From NCBI GenBank assembly GCA_016285515.1, contig JAEEQW010000010.1, forward strand, positions 22,605 to 86,604: 64,000 nt of DNA, given 5' to 3'. This DNA comes from Bacteroidales bacterium. GTDB lineage: Bacteria > Bacteroidota > Bacteroidia > Bacteroidales > BM520. A program made the translations under genes and the position numbers. The notes under the pieces are model-generated. The model was not told the DNA's origin and did not search any database. It saw only the letters and a list, made by a program, of their open reading frames with translations. Of this stretch, positions 55,238 through 64,000 are shown one piece after another. Each line of letters begins with the position of its first letter. The first letter of the stretch is position 1.

Positions 55238-56449
55238 TTATCTGTTATCGTCTTTAAGAGAGCTTATCATAAGAACCATCCCTTTAAGATATTCAGTCTC
55301 AGGGTGATATATGTTTATGCAGTGATCTGGCGACTGGTGAAGCTGATGAAGAATTGAGACATTTCTCATCGCATCATTTCCGGCATTGTATATTATTGTC
55401 AGGAAGTCATTTTTCTGGATAACCTGTGAGCATGAAAATGTAAACAGAATGCCGTTATCGGTCAGATGTTTCATTCCTAATGCGTTGAGACGTTTGTAGG
55501 CTTTGATTGCGTTGCTCTTCGAATCGAGATGCTTTGCAAATGCTGGCGGGTCTATGACGATTATGTCATAATTATCTTTGTTCGAAGAAAAGAAATCGAA
55601 TGCATCAGCGACTATTTCCGTATGATTTGTGCAGTTGCCGAAATTGACCTCGATGTTGTGTTTTGTCATCTCTATTGCTGAGCCCGAAATATCGACGGTT
55701 GTAACGTGACTTGCGCCGCCTTTCAATGCAGATACGGAGAAGGCACCGGTATATCCGAACACATTGAGCACCTTCTTGCCCCTACAGTAGTCTGACAGTA
55801 ATTTCCTGTTGTCGCGTTGGTCAATAAAAAATCCTGTTTTTTGCCCATTTATAAAATCGACAGTATATTTCATGCCGTTCTCGCAGATTTCGGAAGTGGT
55901 GGAGGAGCCGTAAAGAAAAAAGTCCTTTTCCACGTCCGGACTGACGTGACGTACTGTTGAACCGCTTTTGCAGTATATGGTGTGAACCTTGTCACCTAAG
56001 ATTTCCCTGAAGCATTCGGCAAAAAGCGGAATGGTATTGAACATTCCAACCGAGTGTGCCTGCATGACAATGGCACCGTTGTAATAGTCGGCGATTAGTC
56101 CTGGCATCATGTCACTTTCGGCATGAATCAGTCTGAAGGCGTTTGTGATATGAAAATCGAAGAGCTGCATAGAGACTCGTTTGTTCACTGCATTGGTTAT
56201 CAGTGATTTCCAGAACGCCTTATCGACATTGACTCTTGCAAACGAGAATATCCTGACACATATAGAGCCGTCTTCAAAATGACCTGTAGCAAGATATTTT
56301 CCGTCATTGGAAAAGACTTCAACCACTTCGCCGTCAGACAATTCGCGGGTTATGCCTTCAATTGCACCTGAAAAAATCCATAGATGATGTTTCTGAACGG
56401 ATTTTTCACGTCCTTTTTTAAGGATTATCTGTGGAGGGTGAGAGTTCAC
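55238..56449 (-). CDS. rlmI: 23S rRNA cytosine-5 methyltransferase, RlmI-type
   Basis: 403 residues with a GTG start on the last base of the infB TAG stop. An N-terminal PUA domain (about 1-85), a middle EEHEA-like region and a Rossmann methyltransferase: VLNVFGYTGAFSVSALKGGA near 229-248, DPPAFAK near 301-307 (SAM/catalytic region). It likely makes m5C in 23S rRNA (position 1962 in E. coli). At the end of the rimP-nusA-infB operon, so it is expressed with other ribosome-related genes. Confidence 0.92.
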   Translation of the reverse strand: MNSHPPQIILKKGREKSVQKHHLWIFSGAIEGITRELSDGEVVEVFSNDGKYLATGHFEDGSICVRIFSFARVNVDKAFWKSLITNAVNKRVSMQLFDFHITNAFRLIHAESDMMPGLIADYYNGAIVMQAHSVGMFNTIPLFAECFREILGDKVHTIYCKSGSTVRHVSPDVEKDFFLYGSSTTSEICENGMKYTVDFINGQKTGFFIDQRDNRKLLSDYCRGKKVLNVFGYTGAFSVSALKGGASHVTTVDISGSAIEMTKHNIEVNFGNCTNHTEIVADAFDFFSSNKDNYDIIVIDPPAFAKHLDSKSNAIKAYKRLNALGMKHLTDNGILFTFSCSQVIQKNDFLTIIYNAGNDAMRNVSILHQLHQSPDHCINIYHPETEYLKGMVLMISSLKDDNR

Positions 56450-59340
56450 TATACTTTCTTTTGATGAGGAACTTCTTCATATCCTTCAATGATATCACCG
56501 ATTTTGACATCGTTGAAGTTTTCTATGTTCAGGCCGCATTCGAGTGATGCTTTGACTTCCTTGACATCGTCCTTGAAACGTTTGAGGGAGCCGAGGCGAC
56601 CTGTATGGATAACGACACCGTCACGGATGACACGGATGTTTGTGCTACGGGAGATAACACCGTTCTGTACGTAACATCCGGCAATTGTGCCGACTTTGGA
56701 GATGTTGTATGTTTCACGCACTTCGACGTTGCATGTGATTTTCTCTTCAAATTCAGGTGAAAGCATACCTTCGATAGCATCTTCGATTTCCTCGATTGCC
56801 TTGTAAATGACGGAATATGTTCTGATGTCAATCTTGTCTCTTTCGGCAAGTTCCTTGGCCTTATGTGAAGGACGGACCTGGAAGCCGATGATGATAGCGT
56901 CTGATGCTGCTGCAAGGGATACGTCGGTCTCTGTGATTTGTCCTACGGATTTGTGTATGACGTTGACCTGAACTTCCGGAGTGGAAAGTTTAATCAACGA
57001 GTCGGTGAGGGCTTCCACTGAACCGTCAACATCTGCTTTTATGATAATGTTAAGTTCCTTGAAATCACCGATAGCTATGCGGCGTCCGATTTCTTCAAGG
57101 GTGATATGTCCTTGGGTGCGTATGCCGAGTTCGCGTTGGAGCTGGGAACGTTTGGAGGCGATATTTTTTGTTTCGCGTTCGTCCTTCATGACAATGAATT
57201 TGTCGCCGGCCTGCGGAGCTCCATTAAGACCTAATAATGCGGTTGGACTTGAAGGTCCGCATGTTTCAACTTTTTGGTTTCTTTCATTGAACATGGCCTT
57301 GACTCTTCCATAGCATATTCCGGCGAGGACGATGTCACCGATATGCAGTGTGCCGTCCTGAACGAGAATTTTTGCCATGTAGCCGCGTCCTTTGTCGAGT
57401 TCGGATTCTATGACAGTACCTTCGGCGCGTTTATTCGGATTTCCCTTAAGGTCAAGGATGTCGGCTTCCAAAAGCACTTTCTCGAGAAGCAGGTCAATGT
57501 TGATGCCTTTCTTTGCGGATATTTCCTGACACTGGTATTTGCCGCCCCAGTCTTCAACGAGGATGTTGATGTTCGAAAGTTCGCGTTTGATTCTTTCAAC
57601 GTCAGCAGTAGGTTTGTCTATCTTGTTGATAGCAATGATGATAGGGACACCTGCTGCCTGAGCATGGTTTATTGCCTCTATTGTCTGAGGCATCACATGG
57701 TCATCAGCTGCAACCACCACAATAACCACATCGGTGATTTGAGCTCCTCTTGCACGCATGGCGGTGAAAGCCTCGTGGCCAGGAGTGTCAAGGAATGTAA
57801 TGTTTCTGCCGTTGGGAAGGTGGACTTCATAAGCACCCACATGCTGTGTGATACCGCCGGCTTCACCTGCGATGACGTTGGTGTTTCTTATGTAGTCAAG
57901 AAGGGAAGTCTTGCCGTGGTCAACGTGTCCCATAACCGTTACGATAGGGTTGCGAGGTATGTAGTCGGCTTCATTGTCTTCGACTTCCTCATCAGCCTCA
58001 TGAAGATCAGGATCCACAAACTCTACCTTGTAGCCGAATTCTTCGGCTACTATCGAAAGTGTTTGGGCATTGAGACGTTGGTTGATGGAAACGATAACCC
58101 CGAGGTCCATACATATCTTTATGACATCGGTGACAGGAACGTTCATAAGAGTTGCCAATTCGTTGACAGTGACAAACTCTGTGACTTTTATGATTGATTT
58201 TTCGGCTTCCAGCTTAGCATTCTCACGTCGCTGGATTTCGTTTTTCTGTTCACGTTTCTCTCTTCTTCTTACTGACGCTCTTGACTTGCCTTTCTGTTCC
58301 AGGTTGCTAAGGGTCTCATGAACCTGTTTCTTTACTTCTTCTTCTGAAATTTCAACTTTGCGTATTTCTTTCTTTTTGTTGTTCTTGCCGCCACGATTGT
58401 TCTTTTTGTTGGAAGCCAGATCCTTGTCTTTATCTTTTTCTTTCTTAGGGGCATTCTGGTCGTCTTTCTTGCGAATCATGTTGGCGACTTCTGCAGTGTT
58501 GACCGGGTCTTTGGTTAGTCTCTTCCTCTTCGGTTTCTTGGTGGAGGCATTTTCGCCTTGTGACTGTTGCTTTGAAGGTTTCGGCTTTTCTACAGGAAGC
58601 TCAATCTTTGCAATGACCTTGGGCGCTTGGATTGTGTCAACATGAATTCTGAAAACCTCATCCTTTTCAGGCTGTTCAGTCTGCTGGTTTTCAGGCTGAG
58701 TCTGTTTCTTTTCAGGTTGTGTTTTATCAGCCTGGTTCTTTCCTGCATCTTTATCTTTGGGAGGAATATTGTCGCTTTTGTTGGGTTGTTGAATGGCTTT
58801 TTTCGCTTGTTCCTCCTTGTTTTGTTGTTCCTTCAGTAACCTTTCCTTTTCCTGTTGTTCTTTTAGTAACCGTTCTTGTTCCTCTTTTTCCTGTTTTTCT
58901 CTTAATAACCGTTCTTGTTCTTCTTTTTCCTTTTGTTCTTTGAGCAGTCTTTCCTTCTCCTGTTGTTCTTTCAGAAGACGTTCTATCTCCTCCGCCTCTT
59001 TCTTTCTCTGCTCTTCCAACTTTCTCTGCTCTTCTAATTTCTTTTGCTGTTCCTTCTCTCTCTTTTCTCTTTCTTTTTCAGCCAGTTCTGCTGCCCTTTT
59101 AGCAGCTTCTGCCTCTTCGATATGACGGTTGGGAAGACTGATATTATTAGCGGCATCTTTGGTTTTCTTATCTTTTGAAAACTCAGTCTCTATAAGATTG
59201 GCTATCTCCGGTTCCACGCGGGAATTGGGGGTAAGTTCAAGATTATAGCCCTTTTTCTTAATGAAATCATTAACTGTTGACAGGGCTATATTATACTCTT
59301 TTAATATTTTGCTTAATCGAACTGCGGTTACTTCTGACAT
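56449..59340 (-). CDS. infB: Translation initiation factor IF-2
   Basis: 963 residues. IF2_N at about 1-55, then a long charged stretch (about 70-190) of EKQ/EERLL-type repeats and a Lys/Gln/Pro-rich part to about 370; a second IF2_N-like segment near 385-440. The GTPase has GHVDHGKTS near 468, [13 protein letters not shown] near 579, followed by domains II, III and C. It places fMet-tRNA on the 30S. The 5' side of the repeated region is prone to length change. Confidence 0.97.
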   Translation of the reverse strand: MSEVTAVRLSKILKEYNIALSTVNDFIKKKGYNLELTPNSRVEPEIANLIETEFSKDKKTKDAANNISLPNRHIEEAEAAKRAAELAEKEREKREKEQQKKLEEQRKLEEQRKKEAEEIERLLKEQQEKERLLKEQKEKEEQERLLREKQEKEEQERLLKEQQEKERLLKEQQNKEEQAKKAIQQPNKSDNIPPKDKDAGKNQADKTQPEKKQTQPENQQTEQPEKDEVFRIHVDTIQAPKVIAKIELPVEKPKPSKQQSQGENASTKKPKRKRLTKDPVNTAEVANMIRKKDDQNAPKKEKDKDKDLASNKKNNRGGKNNKKKEIRKVEISEEEVKKQVHETLSNLEQKGKSRASVRRREKREQKNEIQRRENAKLEAEKSIIKVTEFVTVNELATLMNVPVTDVIKICMDLGVIVSINQRLNAQTLSIVAEEFGYKVEFVDPDLHEADEEVEDNEADYIPRNPIVTVMGHVDHGKTSLLDYIRNTNVIAGEAGGITQHVGAYEVHLPNGRNITFLDTPGHEAFTAMRARGAQITDVVIVVVAADDHVMPQTIEAINHAQAAGVPIIIAINKIDKPTADVERIKRELSNINILVEDWGGKYQCQEISAKKGINIDLLLEKVLLEADILDLKGNPNKRAEGTVIESELDKGRGYMAKILVQDGTLHIGDIVLAGICYGRVKAMFNERNQKVETCGPSSPTALLGLNGAPQAGDKFIVMKDERETKNIASKRSQLQRELGIRTQGHITLEEIGRRIAIGDFKELNIIIKADVDGSVEALTDSLIKLSTPEVQVNVIHKSVGQITETDVSLAAASDAIIIGFQVRPSHKAKELAERDKIDIRTYSVIYKAIEEIEDAIEGMLSPEFEEKITCNVEVRETYNISKVGTIAGCYVQNGVISRSTNIRVIRDGVVIHTGRLGSLKRFKDDVKEVKASLECGLNIENFNDVKIGDIIEGYEEVPHQKKV

Positions 59341-59356
59341 ATAATAAAGTTATTGG

Positions 59357-60595
59357 TTATTTTTCAAATTCGGCTTTCAGGACTTTGATTACTTCTTTAA
59401 TGGTTTCTTCTTCAAGGTCGGTTCTCTTCACGAGGTCTTCGAAGCTGATTGAGAGCACGTCTCTTGCCGTATCGCATCCGATACCCTTAAGGACATCGAT
59501 TACCCACTGGTCGATTTCATCGGAGAATTCGTCGAGTTCGACATCATCTATGTCGCTGTCGGTGTCACGGTAGATATCAATATTCCAACCGGTAAGTTTG
59601 CTTGCCAGTTTGATGTTGTATCCGGATTTTCCTATAGCGTTCAGCACCTGGTCGGGCTGCATGTAAACATCGGCTTTCTTGGTCTCTTCGTGAAGGGTGA
59701 TGGATGTTATTTTTGCAGGGCTTAAGGCTCTGGTTATGTAGAGTGACTGGTTGTTGGTGTAATTGATAACATCGATGTTCTCGCTTCTCAGTTCTCTTAC
59801 AATAACATGTATTCTTGAACCTTTCATGCCAACGCATGCACCGACTGGGTCGATACGTTCATCGTAGGACTCGACAGCAATCTTGGCTCTTTTGCCGGGG
59901 ATTCTGACAATTTTGCGTATGGTGATGAGGCCGTCGTAAATTTCTGGAACTTCAGCTTCAAGAAGTCTCTCAAGAAATACCGGGGATGTTCGTGAAAGGA
60001 CGATGATAGGCATGTTGTTCCTCAGCTCAACCCTGGCAACAACGGCGCGGATAGTGTCGCCTTTATGATAGAAATCATCAGGTATCTGTTCTTGGCGTGG
60101 CAGTGTAAGCTCTATCCCTTCATTGTCGAGAACGAGGATTTCACGTTTCCATACCTGATAGACTTCGCCAGTTATCACTTCACCGACCCTGTCAATATAT
60201 TTCTTGTATATGTTGTTCTTTTCATATTCCTGAATTTTACTGCTGAGTTCCTGACGTATCGTGAGAATGTCGCGACGTCCGAAAGAGTCGATTCTTACAG
60301 GCTCCGACACCTCTTCGCCGATTTCGAAGTCAGGTTCTATCTTGATAGCATCCGAGTAGGCTATCTGAAGATTTGGATCTTCCACTTCGCCGTCTTCAAC
60401 AACTATTCTGTTCTTGTAAATTTCAAAGTCGCCTTTGTCAACATTCAGGTTGACGTCAATATTCTCATCAGTTTTGTATTTTTTGATAAGCATACTACGG
60501 AAAACATCTTCCAGAATTCTCATCATTGTGGTTCTGTCAATGTTCTTAAATTCTTGAAATTCAGAAAATGAATCAACTAAGTTAAAATTTTCCAT
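59357..60595 (-). CDS. nusA: Transcription termination/antitermination factor NusA
   Basis: 412 residues from ATG 60595 (MENFNLVDSFSEFQEF); an upstream in-frame start within the rimP region is less likely. N-terminal RNAP-binding domain, S1 domain near 125-200 (GEVITGEVYQVWKREI), two KH domains near 230-340 (GACVGMKGSRI and IGKSGYNIKLA), and a short acidic C-terminal helix-hairpin region. No duplicated AR repeats. Between rimP and infB as in most bacteria. Confidence 0.96.
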   Translation of the reverse strand: MENFNLVDSFSEFQEFKNIDRTTMMRILEDVFRSMLIKKYKTDENIDVNLNVDKGDFEIYKNRIVVEDGEVEDPNLQIAYSDAIKIEPDFEIGEEVSEPVRIDSFGRRDILTIRQELSSKIQEYEKNNIYKKYIDRVGEVITGEVYQVWKREILVLDNEGIELTLPRQEQIPDDFYHKGDTIRAVVARVELRNNMPIIVLSRTSPVFLERLLEAEVPEIYDGLITIRKIVRIPGKRAKIAVESYDERIDPVGACVGMKGSRIHVIVRELRSENIDVINYTNNQSLYITRALSPAKITSITLHEETKKADVYMQPDQVLNAIGKSGYNIKLASKLTGWNIDIYRDTDSDIDDVELDEFSDEIDQWVIDVLKGIGCDTARDVLSISFEDLVKRTDLEEETIKEVIKVLKAEFEK

Positions 60596-60608
60596 AATTA
60601 TGAAGTCG

Positions 60609-61076
60609 TTAATTAATATCAATAAAAAGTTTTGCCGTCACGTAGTCATCTTTTGTGAAGTGGATGTCCTCTTCGCTTTTGACTTTGGCGGTCATGCCCT
60701 TCTTGACTTTTGACAATGTCTGTTGAGCAATGGTAATGCCTTCTTCAGTAGCATCTTTCAGGATTCCGGTGTGTTTTTCGCCATCCTTGCCTACTACATC
60801 CAACTTCTGACCGATATATTTCTTGAACTGGCGTGTCAGCAGAATCGGGCTTGTGATGCCAGCTGAACTAACCATCAATTCGAAATCCTCTTTGTCTCTG
60901 TCAAGTTGGCTCTCGATGTGCTGACTCAATTCAATGCAGTCATCCAACGTGATTTTGTCATCACTGTCGATAAATATCTCTATCTTGTTCGATGGTGTGA
61001 CCTTAACGTTGACGAGAAATTTATTAGAATTTCTAAAATGCTCATTTACAATATTTTCAATCAGTTTTGCTTCCAT
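60609..61076 (-). CDS. rimP: Ribosome maturation factor RimP
   Basis: 155 residues from ATG 61076 (MEAKLIENIVNEHF). An upstream in-frame extension to 61118 passes through the leader hairpin and is rejected. Both RimP halves are visible: DSDDKITLDDCIELSQHIE near 34-55 and LMVSSAGITSPI near 63-74, followed by a C-terminal SH3-like barrel. It acts in 30S assembly. First gene of rimP-nusA-infB-rlmI. Confidence 0.94.
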   Translation of the reverse strand: MEAKLIENIVNEHFRNSNKFLVNVKVTPSNKIEIFIDSDDKITLDDCIELSQHIESQLDRDKEDFELMVSSAGITSPILLTRQFKKYIGQKLDVVGKDGEKHTGILKDATEEGITIAQQTLSKVKKGMTAKVKSEEDIHFTKDDYVTAKLFIDIN

Positions 61077-61086
61077 TGCTTTACAA

Positions 61087-61111
61087 TAAAAATGGGGACT
61101 GACCGTCCCCA
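61087..61111 (-). promoter_or_regulatory. Terminator-like hairpin in the rimP-nusA-infB leader (candidate attenuator)
   Basis: On the minus strand TGGGGAC (61111-61105), loop GGTCA, GTCCCCA (61099-61093), then TTTTTATT. It is a GC-rich 7-bp stem followed by a T tract, placed between the promoter at 61146-61153 and the rimP ATG at 61076. It would stop transcripts before the operon unless overcome. No gene on either strand ends here, so it is not just a neighbour's terminator. Confidence 0.7.
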
Positions 61112-61145
61112 CTTTCAACCCATTTCAATGTTTCTAAAAGTTTTG

Positions 61146-61153
61146 CAAAGATA
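61146..61153 (-). promoter_or_regulatory. -7 promoter box for the rimP-nusA-infB-rlmI operon
   Basis: TATCTTTG followed by C on the minus strand, 69 bp before the rimP ATG. The resulting leader of about 60 bases contains the terminator-like hairpin. Confidence 0.72.
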
Positions 61154-61232
61154 CTGCTTTTTTTGAATTCTCATAATATTTTTAAAGTATTTTTTTCATT
61201 TAAATGCCAGCCTATTTTCTAAAAAAATAATA

Positions 61233-61240
61233 TATATTTG
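61233..61240 (+). promoter_or_regulatory. -7 promoter box for the C10 protease gene
   Basis: TATATTTG followed by C, 60 bp before the ATG at 61301; leader about 55 bases of A/T-rich sequence. Confidence 0.65.
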
Positions 61241-61300
61241 CAACTTATTATGATGTCCTTGAAATAAAAAATTAGAATTAATGATAAAAAATTACAAGAA

Positions 61301-64000
61301 ATGAAGAGATTATTTGCAGTGTTAGTAATGGTTTCTTTAGGCATTGCGACTTTCGCCAATCCTGTTGATGTCACTACTGCGCAGGCTGTCAGTACTAAGT
61401 TCATGATAGCCAACACGGAGATGAGGGGAGACTTGAATCCCCAATTAGTTTACACTTATGTGTCCGAGGCAGGTAATACTTGTCTTTATGCTATGAACGT
61501 CGGCACTAACGGTTTCGTTATCGTTGCAGCCGATGATCGCTCAACACCAATTCTTGGATATTCAACTGAAGGCAGTTTTGATATTTCCAGTATCGCTCCT
61601 GCAATGGACGAGTATTTAAAAGGGTTTGTTGAACAAATCGATTATGCCATCGAAAATGATATTCCTGCTTCCGATGAGATTGTTCAGCAATGGGCGTTGG
61701 TTAAAGCAACAGGCAATATCACGGCATCTAAGAACACTAATACAGTCGATCCTTTATTGTCATTGACATGGAATCAGAATTATCCATACAATCTTTATTG
61801 TCCTATTGATGCTGGTGGCCCGGGTGGACATGTGTATGTCGGCTGTACATCCACAGCTATGGCCATGATCATGAAATACTGGGGCTATCCTGTTCATGGA
61901 ATTGGCTCGAAGACATATACTCCATCAGGTTATCCTCAACAATCAGTGAATTTCTCTACCGCACACTATGAGTATGATATTATGCCAGACAATATCACCA
62001 TAGACAGCAGCATGGAACAAATTACTGCTGTTGCTTATTTTATGTATCATTGTGCGGTAAGTCTTGGAACATCTTTCGGCCCTGGTGGTTCAAATGCTTA
62101 TCCTTCTGATGTTCCTGGTGTCATGAAGAACAATTTCGCATATAGTACTGAAACAGCTGGCAAGAACAAAAACAGCTATTCTACGAGTGCCTGGATAGCA
62201 TTGCTTAAGGGCGATTTGGATTTGGGACGTCCTATCCATTACAGCGGTTGGAATAGTTATGGCGGCGGCGGACACAGTTTTGTCTGCGATGGTTACGATG
62301 AAAGCGACTATTTCCATTTCAACTGGGGATGGAGCGGCTCCGGCGACGGCTTTTTTGCATTGGGTGCTCTTTATGTGGGCAACTATGATTTCAGTTATAA
62401 CAATTATGCGGTAATGTATGCTCATCCGATAAGCTATACTGTTTCTGCAACAAGTGCACCGTCAGCAGGCGGTACCACACTTGTTGGTGACGGCAGTACA
62501 GACAGCTTCTATAAATTCTCCACAGTTACAGTTACAGCAATTCCTAACACTGGCTATGAATTTGTCAAATGGACAAAGAATGGAACAACTGTTTCAACAG
62601 ATCAGGAATATTCTTTTGAAATTACAAATAATACTTCTTTGGTCGCTCATTTCCAGGTTCCAATAATAACTTACGAGGTTACTGCAACAGTAACACCAAA
62701 TGGGGCCGGAACAGTCACAGGTACAGGGACTTATAACGAGGGCTCAACAGCTGCTTTAATTGCCACGGCAAACAATGGCTATAGTTTCCAGTATTGGCTT
62801 GACCAAGATGGAGACATCGTTTCAAATGCAAAGACATATTCATTTGTTGTAACAAGTAATGTTAATTTGACTGCTGCTTTTACTGAAGTACCGCAAGAAA
62901 TCAACATCATGTCCGTTGGTGATTATGTTGGCAATATAGGTAATACTCTCACATTAAGTGTCAGTCTTGAGAATGAATCTGAGGTCGCCGGTTTCCAATT
63001 TGATTTGACTTTGCCATCATCAGTCACATACGTTGCTGGTTCACTTGCGAAGTCATCCAGACTTTTCCCTCAGCACATTCTTCTCGGTCAGGTTGTAAGC
63101 GGTAATATTCTCAGAGTATTATGCTATTCAATGCCAGGGACCTATATCAGTGGAAATTCTGGTGAAATAGTAACTTTCAGTCTCGACCTTGTTGGTCCGG
63201 GCGGTGTGTACTCGCTCCCATTGTCAAATACTGCCATTTCTGATATTACGGGTCATACATCCTATCCTCAAACAGTTGATGGTAGTGTTATTATCCTTGA
63301 ACAAGGACAGAACACTTACGAAATCACTGCAACCGCAGATCCTGCAATTGCTGGTTCAGTCAGTGGTTCAGGAACATATATCGAAGGTACGACAGCTACT
63401 CTTACTGCAACTCCAAACGAAGGTTATTTCTTTGTAAATTGGACAGAAAACGGTACAGAGGTTTGCACAACACCTGTTTACAGTTTTGTCGTTGATGGTA
63501 ACAGAGATTTGGTCGCTAATTTCATACTCGCTCCTGTATTTTATAGTGTGACTGCTGATGTGGAGCCTGCAGGTACTGGGACAGTTTCAGGCACTGGCAC
63601 ATATATAGAAGGTACAACAGCCACCCTGACAGCAACACCAAACGATGGATATTATTTCCTGCAGTGGCTGAACGAAAACGGAGACATTGTCTCAAGTGAA
63701 AGCACATATTCATTCATAGTAACCCGTGATATTAATCTGACTGCAGTTTTTGCTGTAATTCCGCCAGAAATCAATATCATGTCCATCGGTGATTATGTCG
63801 GCTATATAGACACTGAAGTAACAGTAGCCGTCAGTCTTGAGAATGAATCTGATGTCGCAGGCTTCCAATTTGATTTGACTTTGCCATCATCAGTCACATA
63901 CGTTGCTGGTTCACTTGCGAAGTCATCCAGACTATTCCCTCAGCATGTTCTTATCGGCCAGATTGTAAGCGATAACATCCTCAGACAGGTATTATATTGG
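61301..64000 (+). CDS. C10-family (streptopain-like) cysteine protease with InlB-like and cohesin-like modules, 3' end outside the window
   Basis: 900 codons without a stop to the window edge. Signal peptide 1-19; an inhibitor-like propeptide (about 20-135, FVIVAADDRSTPILGYS) and a C10 peptidase domain (about 145-375) with catalytic Cys182 in GCTSTAMAM, His325 in GGHSFVCDGYD, and FNWGWSG after it. Then modules: InlB-like repeat twice, a cohesin-like domain, InlB-like repeat twice, cohesin-like again (cut). Secreted protease, related in design to PrtT/SpeB-type enzymes. A T9SS tail is expected further on but cannot be seen. Confidence 0.9.
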   Translation, partial: MKRLFAVLVMVSLGIATFANPVDVTTAQAVSTKFMIANTEMRGDLNPQLVYTYVSEAGNTCLYAMNVGTNGFVIVAADDRSTPILGYSTEGSFDISSIAPAMDEYLKGFVEQIDYAIENDIPASDEIVQQWALVKATGNITASKNTNTVDPLLSLTWNQNYPYNLYCPIDAGGPGGHVYVGCTSTAMAMIMKYWGYPVHGIGSKTYTPSGYPQQSVNFSTAHYEYDIMPDNITIDSSMEQITAVAYFMYHCAVSLGTSFGPGGSNAYPSDVPGVMKNNFAYSTETAGKNKNSYSTSAWIALLKGDLDLGRPIHYSGWNSYGGGGHSFVCDGYDESDYFHFNWGWSGSGDGFFALGALYVGNYDFSYNNYAVMYAHPISYTVSATSAPSAGGTTLVGDGSTDSFYKFSTVTVTAIPNTGYEFVKWTKNGTTVSTDQEYSFEITNNTSLVAHFQVPIITYEVTATVTPNGAGTVTGTGTYNEGSTAALIATANNGYSFQYWLDQDGDIVSNAKTYSFVVTSNVNLTAAFTEVPQEINIMSVGDYVGNIGNTLTLSVSLENESEVAGFQFDLTLPSSVTYVAGSLAKSSRLFPQHILLGQVVSGNILRVLCYSMPGTYISGNSGEIVTFSLDLVGPGGVYSLPLSNTAISDITGHTSYPQTVDGSVIILEQGQNTYEITATADPAIAGSVSGSGTYIEGTTATLTATPNEGYFFVNWTENGTEVCTTPVYSFVVDGNRDLVANFILAPVFYSVTADVEPAGTGTVSGTGTYIEGTTATLTATPNDGYYFLQWLNENGDIVSSESTYSFIVTRDINLTAVFAVIPPEINIMSIGDYVGYIDTEVTVAVSLENESDVAGFQFDLTLPSSVTYVAGSLAKSSRLFPQHVLIGQIVSDNILRQVLYW
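62435..62656 (+). repeat. InlB-like repeat 1 of the C10 protease
   Basis: Residues 379-452: SYTVSAT ... GYEFVKWTKNGT ... SLVAHFQ. The pattern of GYxFxxW and a closing hydrophobic-A-x-F is that of divergent InlB B-repeats found in secreted proteins. Longest of the four copies. Confidence 0.8.
62672..62881 (+). repeat. InlB-like repeat 2 of the C10 protease
   Basis: YEVTATVTPNGAG ... GYSFQYWLDQDGD ... LTAAF. It corresponds at an offset of exactly 870 bp to repeat 4. Confidence 0.8.
62897..63298 (+). repeat. Cohesin-like domain 1 of the C10 protease
   Basis: EINIMSVGDYVG ... VSLENESEVAGFQFDLTLPS ... VTFSLDLVGPGG ... The order of strands and the 'AGFQFDLTLP' core fit a cohesin-type beta sandwich. 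Bases 62993-63063 (71 bp) are identical to the second copy 870 bp on. Confidence 0.7.
63317..63523 (+). repeat. InlB-like repeat 3 of the C10 protease
   Basis: YEITATADPAIAG ... GYFFVNWTENGTE ... LVANF. Corresponds to repeat 1 in the second unit. Confidence 0.8.
63542..63751 (+). repeat. InlB-like repeat 4 of the C10 protease
   Basis: YSVTADVEPAGTG ... GYYFLQWLNENGD ... LTAVF. Exactly 870 bp after repeat 2, same length. Confidence 0.8.
63767..64000 (+). repeat. Cohesin-like domain 2 of the C10 protease (cut by window end)
   Basis: Begins EINIMSIGDYVG. Bases 63863-63933 match the first copy without a mismatch; the flanks differ by scattered substitutions, showing a duplication followed by drift or repeated gene conversion. 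Confidence 0.75.

Noticed and set aside
57274..58197. 307-codon plus-strand frame across infB
   Set aside because: Antisense to the highly conserved IF-2 GTPase; it exists because of codon bias and shows no domain.
58780..59120. Repetitive A/T-poor pattern read as a possible DNA repeat array or CRISPR
   Set aside because: The periodicity is the coding sequence of the EKQ/EERLL charged helix of IF-2; there are no constant spacers.

Overview
The window looks like chromosome of an anaerobic Bacteroidales-type member of the Bacteroidota. Three things point there. Start regions repeatedly carry the Bacteroidota -7 promoter box TAnnTTTG. There are lineage-typical families: DUF4199, DUF4296, DUF3089, an FadL-like outer-membrane protein next to a TPR protein and LptC, a GH106-like hydrolase, and a C10 protease. 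One secreted amidase ends in a type IX secretion (T9SS) sorting domain. Most of the window is ordinary, densely packed chromosome. One locus, about 29.0-31.5 kb, is an accessory region with gene remnants.

Layout. 0-2.7 kb: end of an SPFH protein, an exported unknown protein, tRNA-Lys(UUU), tsaC and the SRP RNA. 2.7-7.5 kb: DUF4199 protein, GT2 glycosyltransferase, three genes for GDP-heptose synthesis (gmhA, hddC, gmhB; the kinase hddA is not here) and a sodium:solute symporter. 7.4-10.25 kb (minus): YfcC-type carrier, a soluble TonB-domain protein and a glycerophosphodiesterase. 10.3-15.7 kb: a redox operon with a fused ferredoxin-NADP reductase-type flavoprotein, an FeFe-hydrogenase-like sensor with a PAS domain, and a SpoIIE/PP2C phosphatase. 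15.8-19.6 kb: an exported unknown protein, then ptb-ptb-buk for butyrate formation with ATP yield. 19.7-23.9 kb: envelope operon (FadL-like, TPR, LptC, M28 peptidase). 23.9-26.5 kb: fused HPRT-adenylate kinase, obg and a DUF1232 protein. 26.5-29 kb: mnmA and ychF.

29-31.5 kb: frameshifted C-terminal remnant of a type III restriction subunit, an AAA/DUF4143 ATPase, about 690 bp without a convincing gene, an orphan coding fragment and a shrunken methyltransferase-family gene behind mfd. 31.9-39.4 kb: mfd, yraN and a kamA-kamB-kamC operon that starts lysine fermentation. 39.6-47.2 kb: pnuC, GH106-like protein, T9SS amidase and metG. 47.2-55.2 kb: DUF3089 lipoprotein, outer-membrane protein, SAM-hydrolase-family protein and phoH-purC facing each other over a palindromic double promoter, recQ, ompH/skp-like gene and DUF4296 lipoprotein. 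55.2-61.2 kb (minus): rimP-nusA-infB-rlmI with a terminator-like leader hairpin. 61.3-64 kb: start of a large C10 (streptopain-type) protease with tandem InlB-like and cohesin-like modules, cut by the window end.

Taken together (inference), the metabolic genes suggest an amino-acid-fermenting anaerobe: lysine 2,3-aminomutase with its KamB/KamC companions, and Ptb/Buk to harvest butyryl-CoA as ATP. A redox- or H2-sensing hydrogenase/phosphatase module lies directly upstream of the butyrate genes.
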